From contig PAHL01000033.1 of NCBI GenBank assembly GCA_002711185.1, positions 1 to 15,598 of the forward strand: DNA of 15,598 nucleotides, in the 5' to 3' direction. The DNA comes from Flavobacteriaceae bacterium (GTDB taxonomy: Bacteria > Bacteroidota > Bacteroidia > Flavobacteriales > Flavobacteriaceae). This document shows, piece by piece, positions 1 to 7,260 of this stretch. Every line of letters begins with the position of its first letter. The first letter of the stretch is position 1. The position numbers were made by a program, and so were the translations under genes. The notes beneath the pieces are model-generated. The model saw nothing but the letters and a program-made list of their open reading frames with translations, was not told where the DNA came from and ran no database searches.

Positions 1-417
1 GAAGAAGAAATTGAAAAAATGAAAAAAGATGCAGAAGCCAATGCTGAATCAGATAAAAAGGCTAAAGAGCATGTTGAAAAAATGAATAGTGCGGATCAGT
101 TAATATTTCAAACTGAAAAACAATTAAAGGAATTTGGAGCAAAAATTTCTGATGCAAAAAAGAAACCTGTAGAATCTGCTTTGGCAGATTTAAAAAAAGC
201 ATATGAAACAAAAGATTTAAAATTAATTGATCCTGAAGTTGAAAAACTTAATGAAGCATGGAAAAATGCATCTGAGGAAATGTATAAGGCGCAAGCAGAG
301 GCATCAAAGACTAATCAGTCTAGTGGAGATTCAAAGAAAACCAAAGGTGGAGATAAATCTTCCTCAGATAAAGGTGGTGATGATGTTCAAGACGTAGATT
401 TTGAAGAAGTCAAATAA
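1..417 (+). CDS. dnaK: Chaperone protein DnaK (Hsp70), C-terminal part only
   Basis: This is the 3' end of dnaK. The frame is open from base 1, so the gene begins outside the window and 138 C-terminal residues are visible. DnaK is the cytoplasmic ATP-dependent Hsp70 chaperone that works with DnaJ and GrpE. The visible part is the helical lid of the substrate-binding domain. It starts with EEEIEKMKKDAEANAESDKK, a signature stretch of the DnaK lid, followed by charged helices. A low-complexity Ser/Gly/Lys/Asp tail comes next (about residues 100-128), and the end is DVQDVDFEEVK, the acidic C-terminal motif of bacterial DnaK. The ATPase domain and peptide-binding cleft are not in the window. A terminator follows 18 nt after the stop. 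An ATG at position 19 lies inside the lid and is not the real start. Confidence 0.96.
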   Translation, partial: EEEIEKMKKDAEANAESDKKAKEHVEKMNSADQLIFQTEKQLKEFGAKISDAKKKPVESALADLKKAYETKDLKLIDPEVEKLNEAWKNASEEMYKAQAEASKTNQSSGDSKKTKGGDKSSSDKGGDDVQDVDFEEVK

Positions 418-435
418 ATATCTCATCTAACAACT

Positions 436-467
436 AAAAACAACCTTTTAAAGGTTGTTTTTTTTTA
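436..467 (+). terminator. Rho-independent terminator after dnaK
   Basis: The arm AAAAACAACC (436-445) pairs perfectly with GGTTGTTTTT (453-462) across a 7-nt TTTTAAA loop that can close further. The right arm runs into an unbroken T tract to about position 466. The next start codon is at 472, so this hairpin occupies almost the whole dnaK-thioesterase gap. Confidence 0.85.
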
Positions 468-471
468 TAAT

Positions 472-888
472 ATGGATAAAGAAAATATTTTAAAAATTTG
501 TAATAATAATTCAAATACATTGATGGAAACACTCGGCATTGTATTTATTGATGTAGGTGATGATTTTGTTACAGCTAAAATGCCCGTTACATCAAAAGTT
601 TACCAGCCAAATGGAATATTACATGGAGGAGCAACGGTTGCTCTTGCAGAAACTGTTGGAAGTTTTGCTTCCTTTTTCTTTAAAAATGATCAAGATGTAT
701 CCGTTAGAGGTATAGAAATTTCAGCAAATCATTTAAAAAGTATTTCAAAGGGATTTGTATATGCTACTGCAAGGCCAATTAAAACTGGAAAATCAATACA
801 ATTATGGGAAATTAAGGTTACTGATAACAAAAATAATTTAATTTCGCTTTGTAAATTAACTACATACTCAAAAAGAATAAATAAATAA
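472..888 (+). CDS. menI: Hotdog-fold acyl-CoA thioesterase, YdiI/PaaI type, probable DHNA-CoA hydrolase
   Basis: A 138-residue single-domain hotdog thioesterase. Residues 47-68 hold the catalytic block of the YdiI/EntH group: H51-G52-G53 followed by catalytic acid E60, in HGGATVALAETVGSFAS. The later stretch around I81-H87 (IEISANH) and the LWEIKV strand also match E. coli YdiI, the 1,4-dihydroxy-2-naphthoyl-CoA hydrolase (MenI). The length is usual for the family. The start at 472 keeps the N-terminal helix before the conserved LMETLGI. MenA-type prenyltransferase is the next gene, only 2 nt downstream, and it uses the product of this hydrolysis. That supports a menaquinone role over a general or phenylacetate thioesterase role. 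The enzyme should be cytoplasmic and act as an oligomer. The family call is secure; the substrate is inferred from similarity and context. Confidence 0.85.
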   Translation: MDKENILKICNNNSNTLMETLGIVFIDVGDDFVTAKMPVTSKVYQPNGILHGGATVALAETVGSFASFFFKNDQDVSVRGIEISANHLKSISKGFVYATARPIKTGKSIQLWEIKVTDNKNNLISLCKLTTYSKRINK

Positions 889-890
889 AT

Positions 891-2255
891 ATGAAAAGTG
901 TTATTATATGCGACATGGAGGGTGTCATCGAAAATTTAAATAAAGATGCAGAAAAACTTTTTGGTTATCAGAATTCAGAGTTAATTGGGAAAAAAAGAGT
1001 TTCTATATTTTCCGAGGGAGAAATAGTTCTTCAAAATGTTTTAATGTGGCTAAAAAATGCAAACAAGAATGGTTTTTATGAAACTAAAACTAACTTTATA
1101 AAAAAGGATGGAACCAAGTTTGCTGCAAAAATTAGAATAACACCAAACTTTTCAAATGGAAAAAATAAACCACAAACAGGTTATTGTGGAATGACTGAAC
1201 CTATAGACGAGAACGTTAATATCCCTATATCATTTATAACAAAAATTATTAAAGGTGTAGCAATAACTAGAGCAGGCTTTGGTTCAGCTTCAATTCTACC
1301 CATTTTTGCTGTTGCAGCTTTTTTTGCGGGAAGTGATTTATCTGCATCTTCACTAAGTTTATTGTTTACTGTAAGTGGAATTTTATCTCTTCAACTTTTT
1401 TCAAATCTTTATAATGATTACTTTGATGTTAAAGATGGTACTGATGGTTTAAACGATGAATATTTTAACGTAGGATTAAACGATAAGTTTTTAGAGGGAG
1501 CTCAAGTTTCGGGTGGAAGTAGAGCTATTGAATTGGGTTTAATTACACTTAAAAAGACTAAATCTCTTGGTAATAAAATGTTGTTTGTAGGTCTTGTGTT
1601 TTTATTATTAGTAATGTTCTTATCCTATTTAAATACAGGCTCTTCACAAAACTTGATATATATGTCAATAATTGCATTAACTGGGGGGTTGTTGGGATAT
1701 TTTTACACTGCAACACCAATTCGACTTGTATCGAGATACGGTCTAGGTGAACTTACAATCTTCTTAACTTTTGGTCCCTTGTTAACGTTAGGTTCTGGAT
1801 ATGCCTTGTCTGTTAATACAATTGAATTTCTTTCTACAGAATTTCAAAATCTTTTATTACTTGGAATTCCAACTGGGTTATTAACAACAAATATTTTATT
1901 TATAAATCAATTCCCAGATTATAAGTCAGATAAAATGGCAAAAAAGAATAATCTTGTCGTTTTGTTTGGAAAAAAATCATCTAGATGGGGATATCTTTTC
2001 TTTTTGATTTGTACATTCTCATTTATGTATTTTTTTACTGATATTTTAGTTCAAAATATTGTTAATTTTCCACGTAATTCATACTTAATTGCTAATGGTT
2101 TATTGTTTTTAGCAGGTCTCTCAATCTTTTTTCATCTTTTCAGAAATTATAATTCAAGAAATTTGATTAAGTCAAACATAAACACAATATATTTTCAAAT
2201 GCTGTTTACTGTAGTTTATATTTTACTACTAAATCCTTTCTATCTAAACCTATAA
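891..2255 (+). CDS. menA: PAS domain fused to MenA-type UbiA prenyltransferase
   Basis: A 454-residue fusion. Residues 1-105 form a PAS domain (GVIENLNKDAEKLFGY, then an EL-I-GK helix, KKDGTKF, and a final GYCGMTEPI strand). Residues 112-454 form an integral-membrane UbiA prenyltransferase with about nine hydrophobic helices. Its first Asp-rich motif is N172-x3-D176-x2-D179 with D182 and D185 following, and the second is N339-x3-D343-x3-D347; both bind Mg-prenyl diphosphate. GGSRAIELGLIT and the YTATPIRLVSRYGLGE stretch (272-287) point to MenA (DHNA polyprenyltransferase) rather than UbiA proper or heme O synthase. MenA attaches the polyprenyl tail to DHNA at the inner membrane, and Flavobacteriia use menaquinone. 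MenA alone is usually about 300 residues, so the PAS extension is odd. An internal Met101 could start a PAS-free form. No kinase or output domain is present. The likely role is redox or ligand control of the enzyme, which is inference. Confidence 0.85.
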   Translation: MKSVIICDMEGVIENLNKDAEKLFGYQNSELIGKKRVSIFSEGEIVLQNVLMWLKNANKNGFYETKTNFIKKDGTKFAAKIRITPNFSNGKNKPQTGYCGMTEPIDENVNIPISFITKIIKGVAITRAGFGSASILPIFAVAAFFAGSDLSASSLSLLFTVSGILSLQLFSNLYNDYFDVKDGTDGLNDEYFNVGLNDKFLEGAQVSGGSRAIELGLITLKKTKSLGNKMLFVGLVFLLLVMFLSYLNTGSSQNLIYMSIIALTGGLLGYFYTATPIRLVSRYGLGELTIFLTFGPLLTLGSGYALSVNTIEFLSTEFQNLLLLGIPTGLLTTNILFINQFPDYKSDKMAKKNNLVVLFGKKSSRWGYLFFLICTFSFMYFFTDILVQNIVNFPRNSYLIANGLLFLAGLSIFFHLFRNYNSRNLIKSNINTIYFQMLFTVVYILLLNPFYLNL

Positions 2256-2313
2256 AGTTTTATTTAAAATACCTGCGAAATAATGGTTATATTACAGAAC
2301 TAATTATTACACT

Positions 2314-3231
2314 ATGTTTTTAAACTACAGTGAAAGCAAATTTGATAAATTTGGATATTACGTTTTAGGCTCTTTAGTAATAATTATATTTAATTTTCTA
2401 GGTCAAATACCTCTCACCATTGCTTTTGCAAGTTCTCTCATAGAATCAAATATCGAAATTAAACCAGATGCGAATCCTATGGATTTACTAAAGGCAATTC
2501 CATCAAACCTGCGTTTATTTTTGATGTTATTTCCCTTTGCTTTTTCATTTATTGGTGTTTGGTTGGTTTCTAAAAAAATTCATGGCCGAACAATTACAAA
2601 TTATTTCACAAGTAGAACTAAATTAGATCTGAAAAGAATTATTTTTTCTTTTTCTTTATGGGCCTCATTGATGATTTTTTTTATTTCGTTTGATTTCTTT
2701 GTCAAGCCAGAAAATTATGAGATAAACTTCAAACCTATTCCATTTTTAATTTTATTTTTTATTTCCTTAATTTTTATGCCAATTGCAACAAGTCTTGAAG
2801 AGTTTATCTTTAGAGGTTATTTGATGAAAGGTTTCGGTAATTTATTTAGAAATAATTTTTTACCTCTGATCTTCACCTCATTTATTTTTGGGATTGTACA
2901 TATATCAAATCCGGAAGTTTCTGAATTAGGATATGAAACCATGTATTTTTATATCGGTACTGGATTTTACTTAGGAATCATAACATTATTAGATGATGGT
3001 GCAGAATTGGCGATGGGATGGCATGCTGCGAATAATTTAGTTGCTTCACTTCTTGTCACTACAGATTGGACTGTATTACAAACAAATGCAATATTAAAAG
3101 ATGTTACTGAGCCAAGCATGGGTACAGAGGCAATTGTTAACCTTCTGTTTTTTTATCCATTATTAATTTTCATTTTTCACAGAAAATATAATTGGAAAAA
3201 CTCTTTAACTAAGCTAACTTCGAGATTTTAA
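2314..3231 (+). CDS. CPBP-family intramembrane metalloprotease (CAAX/Abi type)
   Basis: A 305-residue multi-pass membrane protein with about seven or eight hydrophobic segments. The CPBP (Abi/Rce1-like) active-site motifs are present in order: E162-E163-F-I-F-R167 (EExxxR), F192-x3-H196, and H237-x3-N241 (WHAANN). These are the expected glutamate, histidine and asparagine residues of this glutamyl intramembrane protease family, so the enzyme looks intact. Family members cleave prenylated or other membrane-bound peptides, or confer bacteriocin immunity; the substrate here cannot be predicted. The gene lies 58 nt after menA, and a small membrane protein gene starts 3 nt after its stop. That places it in an operon with the small protein and ettA. 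The start at 2314 is the first ATG and precedes the first hydrophobic helix. Confidence 0.85.
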   Translation: MFLNYSESKFDKFGYYVLGSLVIIIFNFLGQIPLTIAFASSLIESNIEIKPDANPMDLLKAIPSNLRLFLMLFPFAFSFIGVWLVSKKIHGRTITNYFTSRTKLDLKRIIFSFSLWASLMIFFISFDFFVKPENYEINFKPIPFLILFFISLIFMPIATSLEEFIFRGYLMKGFGNLFRNNFLPLIFTSFIFGIVHISNPEVSELGYETMYFYIGTGFYLGIITLLDDGAELAMGWHAANNLVASLLVTTDWTVLQTNAILKDVTEPSMGTEAIVNLLFFYPLLIFIFHRKYNWKNSLTKLTSRF

Positions 3232-3234
3232 ATT

Positions 3235-3414
3235 ATGAGTCTTAATAAAAATAAAATATTTGGTTATGCAGCCTTAATTTTGATGGTTTTAGGCAGTACT
3301 TTAATTCTTTTAGGTGTTTTTTTATATAAGGAGTATACTATTGGCTTTACTGTAATGGGTTTAGGTTTTAATGCCGTTGCTTGGGCCTTTAATGCATTAA
3401 GAGGTCGAATATAA
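3235..3414 (+). CDS. Small two-helix membrane protein, resembles the CAL67264 family
   Basis: A 59-codon gene fitted between its neighbours: its ATG is 3 nt after the protease stop, and its stop is 1 nt before the ettA ATG. The product starts MSLNKNKIFGYAALILMVLG and has two hydrophobic helices (about residues 9-30 and 36-53). They are separated by a short YKEY turn, and the protein ends in a basic RGRI tail. As I remember it, Flavobacteriia carry a conserved small membrane protein of this length and pattern (a Lys/Asn start, an AWxFNALKGR-like end) called the CAL67264 family. The match is from memory and not checked. Function is unknown. The tight coupling to ettA and the end-to-end packing make this a real gene rather than chance. 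An antisense reading frame over the same region has no support. Confidence 0.8.
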   Translation: MSLNKNKIFGYAALILMVLGSTLILLGVFLYKEYTIGFTVMGLGFNAVAWAFNALRGRI

Positions 3415-3415
3415 G

Positions 3416-5110
3416 ATGTCTGATGATAAAAAAATAATCTTTTCAATGTCAGGAGTTTCAAAAATATATCCTGATCAACAAAAAGAAGTTATAAAAAACA
3501 TTCATCTTAGTTTTTTCTTCGGCGCCAAGATTGGTGTTCTTGGTTTAAACGGTTCTGGAAAATCTTCGTTGTTAAAAATTATAGCAGGAATAGATAAAAA
3601 TTACAGAGGAGAAGTGAATTTCAACAATGAATATAGTGTTGGATACCTCGAACAGGAGCCAAAAGTTGATCCAAACAAAAGTGTAATAGATATTGTAAAG
3701 GAAGGAGTTTCAGATACAGTTAAAATACTTGATGAGTTCAATTCTATAAATGATCAATTTGCCTTACCAGAAGTATATGAAAATCCTGATAAAATGGATA
3801 AACTGATGGCTAGACAATCAGTATTACAGGACGAAATCGACACAAGAAATGCCTGGGAATTAGACAACCAGCTTGAAATTGCAATGGATGCATTAAGAAC
3901 ACCACCTTCTGATTCAAATGTTTCTTCTCTTTCAGGAGGAGAAGTTAGAAGAGTTGCTCTATGTAGATTATTACTTCAAAAACCAGATATTTTATTATTA
4001 GATGAACCTACAAATCATCTAGACGCTGAATCAGTTAATTGGTTAGAGCATCATTTAGCCCAATATAAAGGTACGGTTATAGCTGTTACTCATGATCGAT
4101 ATTTTTTAGACAATGTCGCTGGATGGATTTTAGAGCTCGATCGAGGAGAGGGGATTCCATGGAAAGGCAACTATTCTTCTTGGTTGGATCAAAAAGCCAA
4201 ACGTTTATCAAACGAAAAAAAACAATTTAGTAAAAGGAAAAAAACTTTAGAGAGGGAATTAGAGTGGGTAAGGATGTCTCCAAAAGGAAGACAATCAAAA
4301 CAAAAAGCTCGATTGTCTAATTATGATAAACTTATTAGTCAGGATCAAAAGGTTATAGACGATAAAGTTGAAATTTATATCCCTTCAGGACCAAGACTTG
4401 GAAATGAAGTAATTGAAGCTATAAACATCAGTAAATCTTTTGGGGACCAGCTCCTTTATCAGAATTTAAGTTTTAGATTGCCTCCTGCAGGAATAGTGGG
4501 TGTAATTGGTCCTAATGGAGCTGGTAAAACAACTCTTTTTAAAATGATAATTAATGAGCTAACTCCTAATCAAGGATCCTTCAAAATTGGAGACACAGTC
4601 AAAGTTGCCTATGTAGACCAATCTCATAGTGATATAGACTTACAAAAATCTATTTGGTCAAATTTTTGTGATGAACAAGATTTAATTAGAGTTGGTGGCA
4701 GAGAAGTCAATTCAAGAGCATATTTAAGTAGATTTAATTTTAGTGGTAGTGAGCAAAATAAAAAGGTTTCTTCACTTTCAGGAGGAGAACGAAATAGACT
4801 TCATCTAGCAATGACTTTGAAAGAGGAGGGAAACGTACTATTATTGGACGAACCGACAAACGACCTTGATGTTAATACATTACGTGCCCTCGAAGAGGGT
4901 CTTGAAAACTTTGCAGGATGTGCTGTTGTTATATCTCATGATAGATGGTTCTTAGATAGAATCTGTACACATATTTTAGCTTTTGAGGGTAACTCTGAAG
5001 TTTATTTTTTTGAAGGGTCTTACTCAGAGTATGAGCAGAATAAGAAGAATAGATTAGGTACAGAATTACTTCCAAAAAGGATTAAGTATAAAAAAATATC
5101 AAGAGGTTAA
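3416..5110 (+). CDS. ettA: Energy-dependent translational throttle protein EttA (ABC-F ATPase)
   Basis: A 564-residue soluble ABC-F protein with two ATPase domains and no membrane segment. Domain 1 has Walker A G43-LNGSGK-S50, signature LSGGE (172-176), Walker B ILLLDEP with E197, and switch H226. Domain 2 has Walker A GPNGAGKT (365-372), signature LSGGE (454-458), Walker B with E479, and H508. Between them, about residues 243-330, lies the basic linker that reaches the ribosomal P site in EttA (MSPKGRQSKQKARLSNYDKL). The N-terminal SFFFGAKIGVLGLNGSGKSS and the C-terminal FEGSYSEYEQNKKNRLG match EttA rather than Uup, YbiT or antibiotic-resistance ABC-F types. E. coli EttA senses the ATP/ADP ratio at the ribosomal E site and gates the first elongation cycle. 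The gene is probably co-transcribed with the small membrane protein 1 nt upstream. Its last 4 bases overlap the end of the convergent GNAT gene. Confidence 0.95.
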   Translation: MSDDKKIIFSMSGVSKIYPDQQKEVIKNIHLSFFFGAKIGVLGLNGSGKSSLLKIIAGIDKNYRGEVNFNNEYSVGYLEQEPKVDPNKSVIDIVKEGVSDTVKILDEFNSINDQFALPEVYENPDKMDKLMARQSVLQDEIDTRNAWELDNQLEIAMDALRTPPSDSNVSSLSGGEVRRVALCRLLLQKPDILLLDEPTNHLDAESVNWLEHHLAQYKGTVIAVTHDRYFLDNVAGWILELDRGEGIPWKGNYSSWLDQKAKRLSNEKKQFSKRKKTLERELEWVRMSPKGRQSKQKARLSNYDKLISQDQKVIDDKVEIYIPSGPRLGNEVIEAINISKSFGDQLLYQNLSFRLPPAGIVGVIGPNGAGKTTLFKMIINELTPNQGSFKIGDTVKVAYVDQSHSDIDLQKSIWSNFCDEQDLIRVGGREVNSRAYLSRFNFSGSEQNKKVSSLSGGERNRLHLAMTLKEEGNVLLLDEPTNDLDVNTLRALEEGLENFAGCAVVISHDRWFLDRICTHILAFEGNSEVYFFEGSYSEYEQNKKNRLGTELLPKRIKYKKISRG

Positions 5111-5580
5111 GTTTCTAATAATACTTTCATTTTTATGTTCCCCCTTAAATAAGGACTTTTTTTTTCAATATCAATTTTTCTAAAACCATATTTATTATAA
5201 AGATGAATAGAGTTTTTAAGTTTAGTGTTAGAGTATAGAAATATTTCTTTCCAATTATTTTTTTTTCCAAAAGAAATAATAAATTGAATCATTTTATTGC
5301 CACACCCATTATTTCTTTTTTTTGTGTCTACAGCCATTTTTGCAAGTTCAAAACTTCTTTTACCTCTTTTTATAAGGGCAAAAGTGCTTATAATTTGATC
5401 ATTTTGTTTTCCAAAAAATATATAACCTCCTTTATTTATTATCAGGCTTTCGGATTGATTTAAAATTTTTAAATCATAAGGCTCTACCTCAAAAAACTCA
5501 TTCAACCAATCCATGTTCAAATCAATAAAGAAATTTATTAGTTTTTTTTCAAATGGAATAATTATAAAATTATTACTCAT
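5107..5580 (-). CDS. GNAT-family N-acetyltransferase
   Basis: A 157-residue GNAT-fold protein. The acetyl-CoA site is visible as strand 4 ([12 protein letters not shown]) leading into the pyrophosphate-binding loop R89-N-N-G92-C-G94, the Q/RxxGxG/A motif. Strand 5 and helix 4 follow, with LYNKYGFRK (128-135), the usual motif B with its Tyr. The acceptor substrate cannot be told from sequence; small amines, amino acids or protein N-termini are all possible. The start codon lies inside the end of fumC: the 8 bases ATGAGTAA carry both the GNAT start and the fumC stop. This predicts coupled translation and co-transcription with fumC. The gene is very A/T-rich with long A and T runs but stays open throughout. 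It ends in a 4-bp convergent overlap with ettA. Confidence 0.85.
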   Translation of the reverse strand: MSNNFIIIPFEKKLINFFIDLNMDWLNEFFEVEPYDLKILNQSESLIINKGGYIFFGKQNDQIISTFALIKRGKRSFELAKMAVDTKKRNNGCGNKMIQFIISFGKKNNWKEIFLYSNTKLKNSIHLYNKYGFRKIDIEKKSPYLRGNIKMKVLLET

Positions 5581-6967
5581 CTCCAGTCATTAATTCTGGT
5601 CTAACTAATATATCAAATTCTTCTTCTGTTAAGTATCCTAAGCTCAATGAGGCTTGCTTTAGCGTAGTTCCTTCATTATGTGCTTTGTTGGCAATCTCAG
5701 CAGCTTTATAATATCCTATTTTAGTATTCAATGCAGTCACTAACATTAATGAATTGTTTAATAATTCATTAATTCTTTTTTTATTAGCTTTTATACCATC
5801 AAAGCAATTTTTCGAAAAACTGACGCAAGATTCTCCTAAAAGATTTGCCGATTCAATTATCGTTGAACCAATTAAAGGTTTGAAGACATTTAATTCATAA
5901 TGTCCCTGCATACCTCCAACTGATATTGACACATCATTACCAATGACTTTCGCACAAACCATAGTTAGGGCTTCTGTTTGTGTAGGGTTTATTTTACCTG
6001 GCATAATTGAACTCCCTGGCTCATTTGCAGGTAATATAATCTCTCCAATCCCAGATCTAGGTCCAGAAGACAACATTCTAATATCATTTCCAATTTTATT
6101 TAGTGCAACTGCTAGCTGTTTTAATGTTGCATGTGTTTCAACTATTGCATCATGAGCAGCCAAAGATTCGAATTTATTTTTAGCGGAAATAAATTGAAGA
6201 CCAGTAAATTTTGAAATGTATTCAGCTACTTTTTTTGAGTAACCTTTAGGGGTGTTGATTCCAGTTCCAACTGCAGTTCCACCAATTGCAATTTCAGATA
6301 GATGAGGTAGAGAGTTGTTTATTGCTTTAAGAGAGTGATCTAATTGTGATGAATAACCAGAAAACTCCTGACCTAAAGTAATCGGTGTTGCATCCATGAG
6401 ATGTGTGCGACCAATTTTTACAATTGATTTAAATTCTAAAATTTTTTTATCTATAGACTTTTTTAACTCTACAACTCCAGGAATAGTTACTTCGTTGATT
6501 TTTTTGTAAGCAGCAATATGCATAGCAGTTGGAAATGTATCATTTGAAGATTGAGATTTATTCACATCATCATTAGGAGAAAGAAGAGTCTTACCATCTC
6601 CTAAAATATTTCCAGAAATAACATGGGCTCTATTTACAATCACTTCATTAATGTTCATATTAGTTTGAGTACCTGAACCAGTTTGCCATATAACTAAAGG
6701 AAACTCTTTGTCATGCATACCGTCGGTTATTTCATCACAGACTTTAGATATTAGATCCCTTTTTTCAAGTGAAAGAACACCAAGTTCGTGATTAGTGTAT
6801 GCAGCAGATTTTTTAAGATATGCAAATCCATAAATTATCTCAAGAGGCATCGAATAAGCAGGTCCAATTTTAAAATTACTTCTTGAGCGTTCAGTTTGAG
6901 CACCCCAATATGCATCTTTTGGAACTCTTACCTCTCCAAGTGTATCTTTCTCGATTCTGTAATTCAT
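5573..6967 (-). CDS. fumC: Class II fumarate hydratase
   Basis: A 464-residue class II (iron-independent) fumarase, the TCA-cycle enzyme that interconverts fumarate and L-malate as a homotetramer in the cytoplasm. Diagnostic stretches are [17 protein letters not shown] (94-110), [16 protein letters not shown] with the catalytic-site H189, and the superfamily signature [13 protein letters not shown] with catalytic S319 (E. coli S318). The length is close to E. coli FumC (467 residues), and the N-terminus (a [17 protein letters not shown] start) fits the family. The related aspartase and argininosuccinate lyase are less likely given the NMNINEV and [10 protein letters not shown] wording. The stop overlaps the GNAT start by 8 nt. 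The upstream gap of 98 bp is shared with a divergent small gene and should hold promoters for both. Confidence 0.97.
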   Translation of the reverse strand: MNYRIEKDTLGEVRVPKDAYWGAQTERSRSNFKIGPAYSMPLEIIYGFAYLKKSAAYTNHELGVLSLEKRDLISKVCDEITDGMHDKEFPLVIWQTGSGTQTNMNINEVIVNRAHVISGNILGDGKTLLSPNDDVNKSQSSNDTFPTAMHIAAYKKINEVTIPGVVELKKSIDKKILEFKSIVKIGRTHLMDATPITLGQEFSGYSSQLDHSLKAINNSLPHLSEIAIGGTAVGTGINTPKGYSKKVAEYISKFTGLQFISAKNKFESLAAHDAIVETHATLKQLAVALNKIGNDIRMLSSGPRSGIGEIILPANEPGSSIMPGKINPTQTEALTMVCAKVIGNDVSISVGGMQGHYELNVFKPLIGSTIIESANLLGESCVSFSKNCFDGIKANKKRINELLNNSLMLVTALNTKIGYYKAAEIANKAHNEGTTLKQASLSLGYLTEEEFDILVRPELMTGDE

Positions 6968-6984
6968 AATACTGTTTTGTAATA

Positions 6985-6992
6985 CAAAAATA
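6985..6992 (-). promoter_or_regulatory. Possible -7 element for fumC
   Basis: TATTTTTG on the minus strand fits the Bacteroidota -7 consensus TAnnTTTG and lies 18 bp before the fumC ATG. No matching TTTG/TTG -33 element sits at the expected distance, and the surroundings are so A/T-rich that chance is a real possibility. Confidence 0.3.
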
Positions 6993-7039
6993 CATAAATC
7001 AAAAAATATGATTTTCTTTAAAAAAAAAGATATTTATTG

Positions 7040-7047
7040 TAAATTTG
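7040..7047 (+). promoter_or_regulatory. Possible -7 element for the small gene at 7066
   Basis: TAAATTTG fits TAnnTTTG exactly and would place a transcript start about 10-15 bases before the ATG at 7066. The -33 region reads TTTCTTTA, with no TTG, so only half of the promoter is supported. Confidence 0.3.
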
Positions 7048-7065
7048 TAAAAAACAAAATGTTTT

Positions 7066-7233
7066 ATGTTTGAATTTGATCAGTATCTAGGATTTCTTGC
7101 TTTTTTATCCATACTTACAATGGGCTTTTGGCTTATGATATTTCTTTTAACATTCGTAATTCCTTATTGGTTAATAGGTTCCGCAATCGAAACATTTAAT
7201 GAGTGGAGAAAGTCTAAACAAATTAATAAATAA
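7066..7233 (+). CDS. Small single-helix membrane protein, unknown function
   Basis: A 55-codon gene, divergent from fumC and convergent with the receptor gene whose stop is at 7261. The product starts MFEFDQYLGFLAFLSILTMG. It has one long hydrophobic stretch (about residues 8-40, with PYW near 33-35), enough for one long or two tightly packed helices. A polar, basic C-terminal tail follows (EWRKSKQINK). I do not recognise the family. Support for a real gene: an exact -7-like element upstream, a coherent membrane-protein composition with a charged tail, and a snug fit between two real genes. Against it: A/T-rich DNA yields hydrophobic frames by chance, and there is no ribosome binding site to help. 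The ATG at 7059 is out of frame and hits a stop after four codons. Confidence 0.6.
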   Translation: MFEFDQYLGFLAFLSILTMGFWLMIFLLTFVIPYWLIGSAIETFNEWRKSKQINK

Positions 7234-7260
7234 TATTTATTAAAAATCCTTACTTGATCA

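Noticed and set aside
3264..3461. Minus-strand 65-codon frame rich in Lys, opposite the small membrane gene and the ettA start
   Set aside because: It lies antisense to two well-supported genes, has a repetitive Lys/Pro/Thr composition, and resembles no family.
5573..6967. Aspartate ammonia-lyase instead of fumarase
   Set aside because: Aspartase shares the [11 protein letters not shown] signature, but the length, NMNINEVI and [16 protein letters not shown] stretches fit class II fumarase better.
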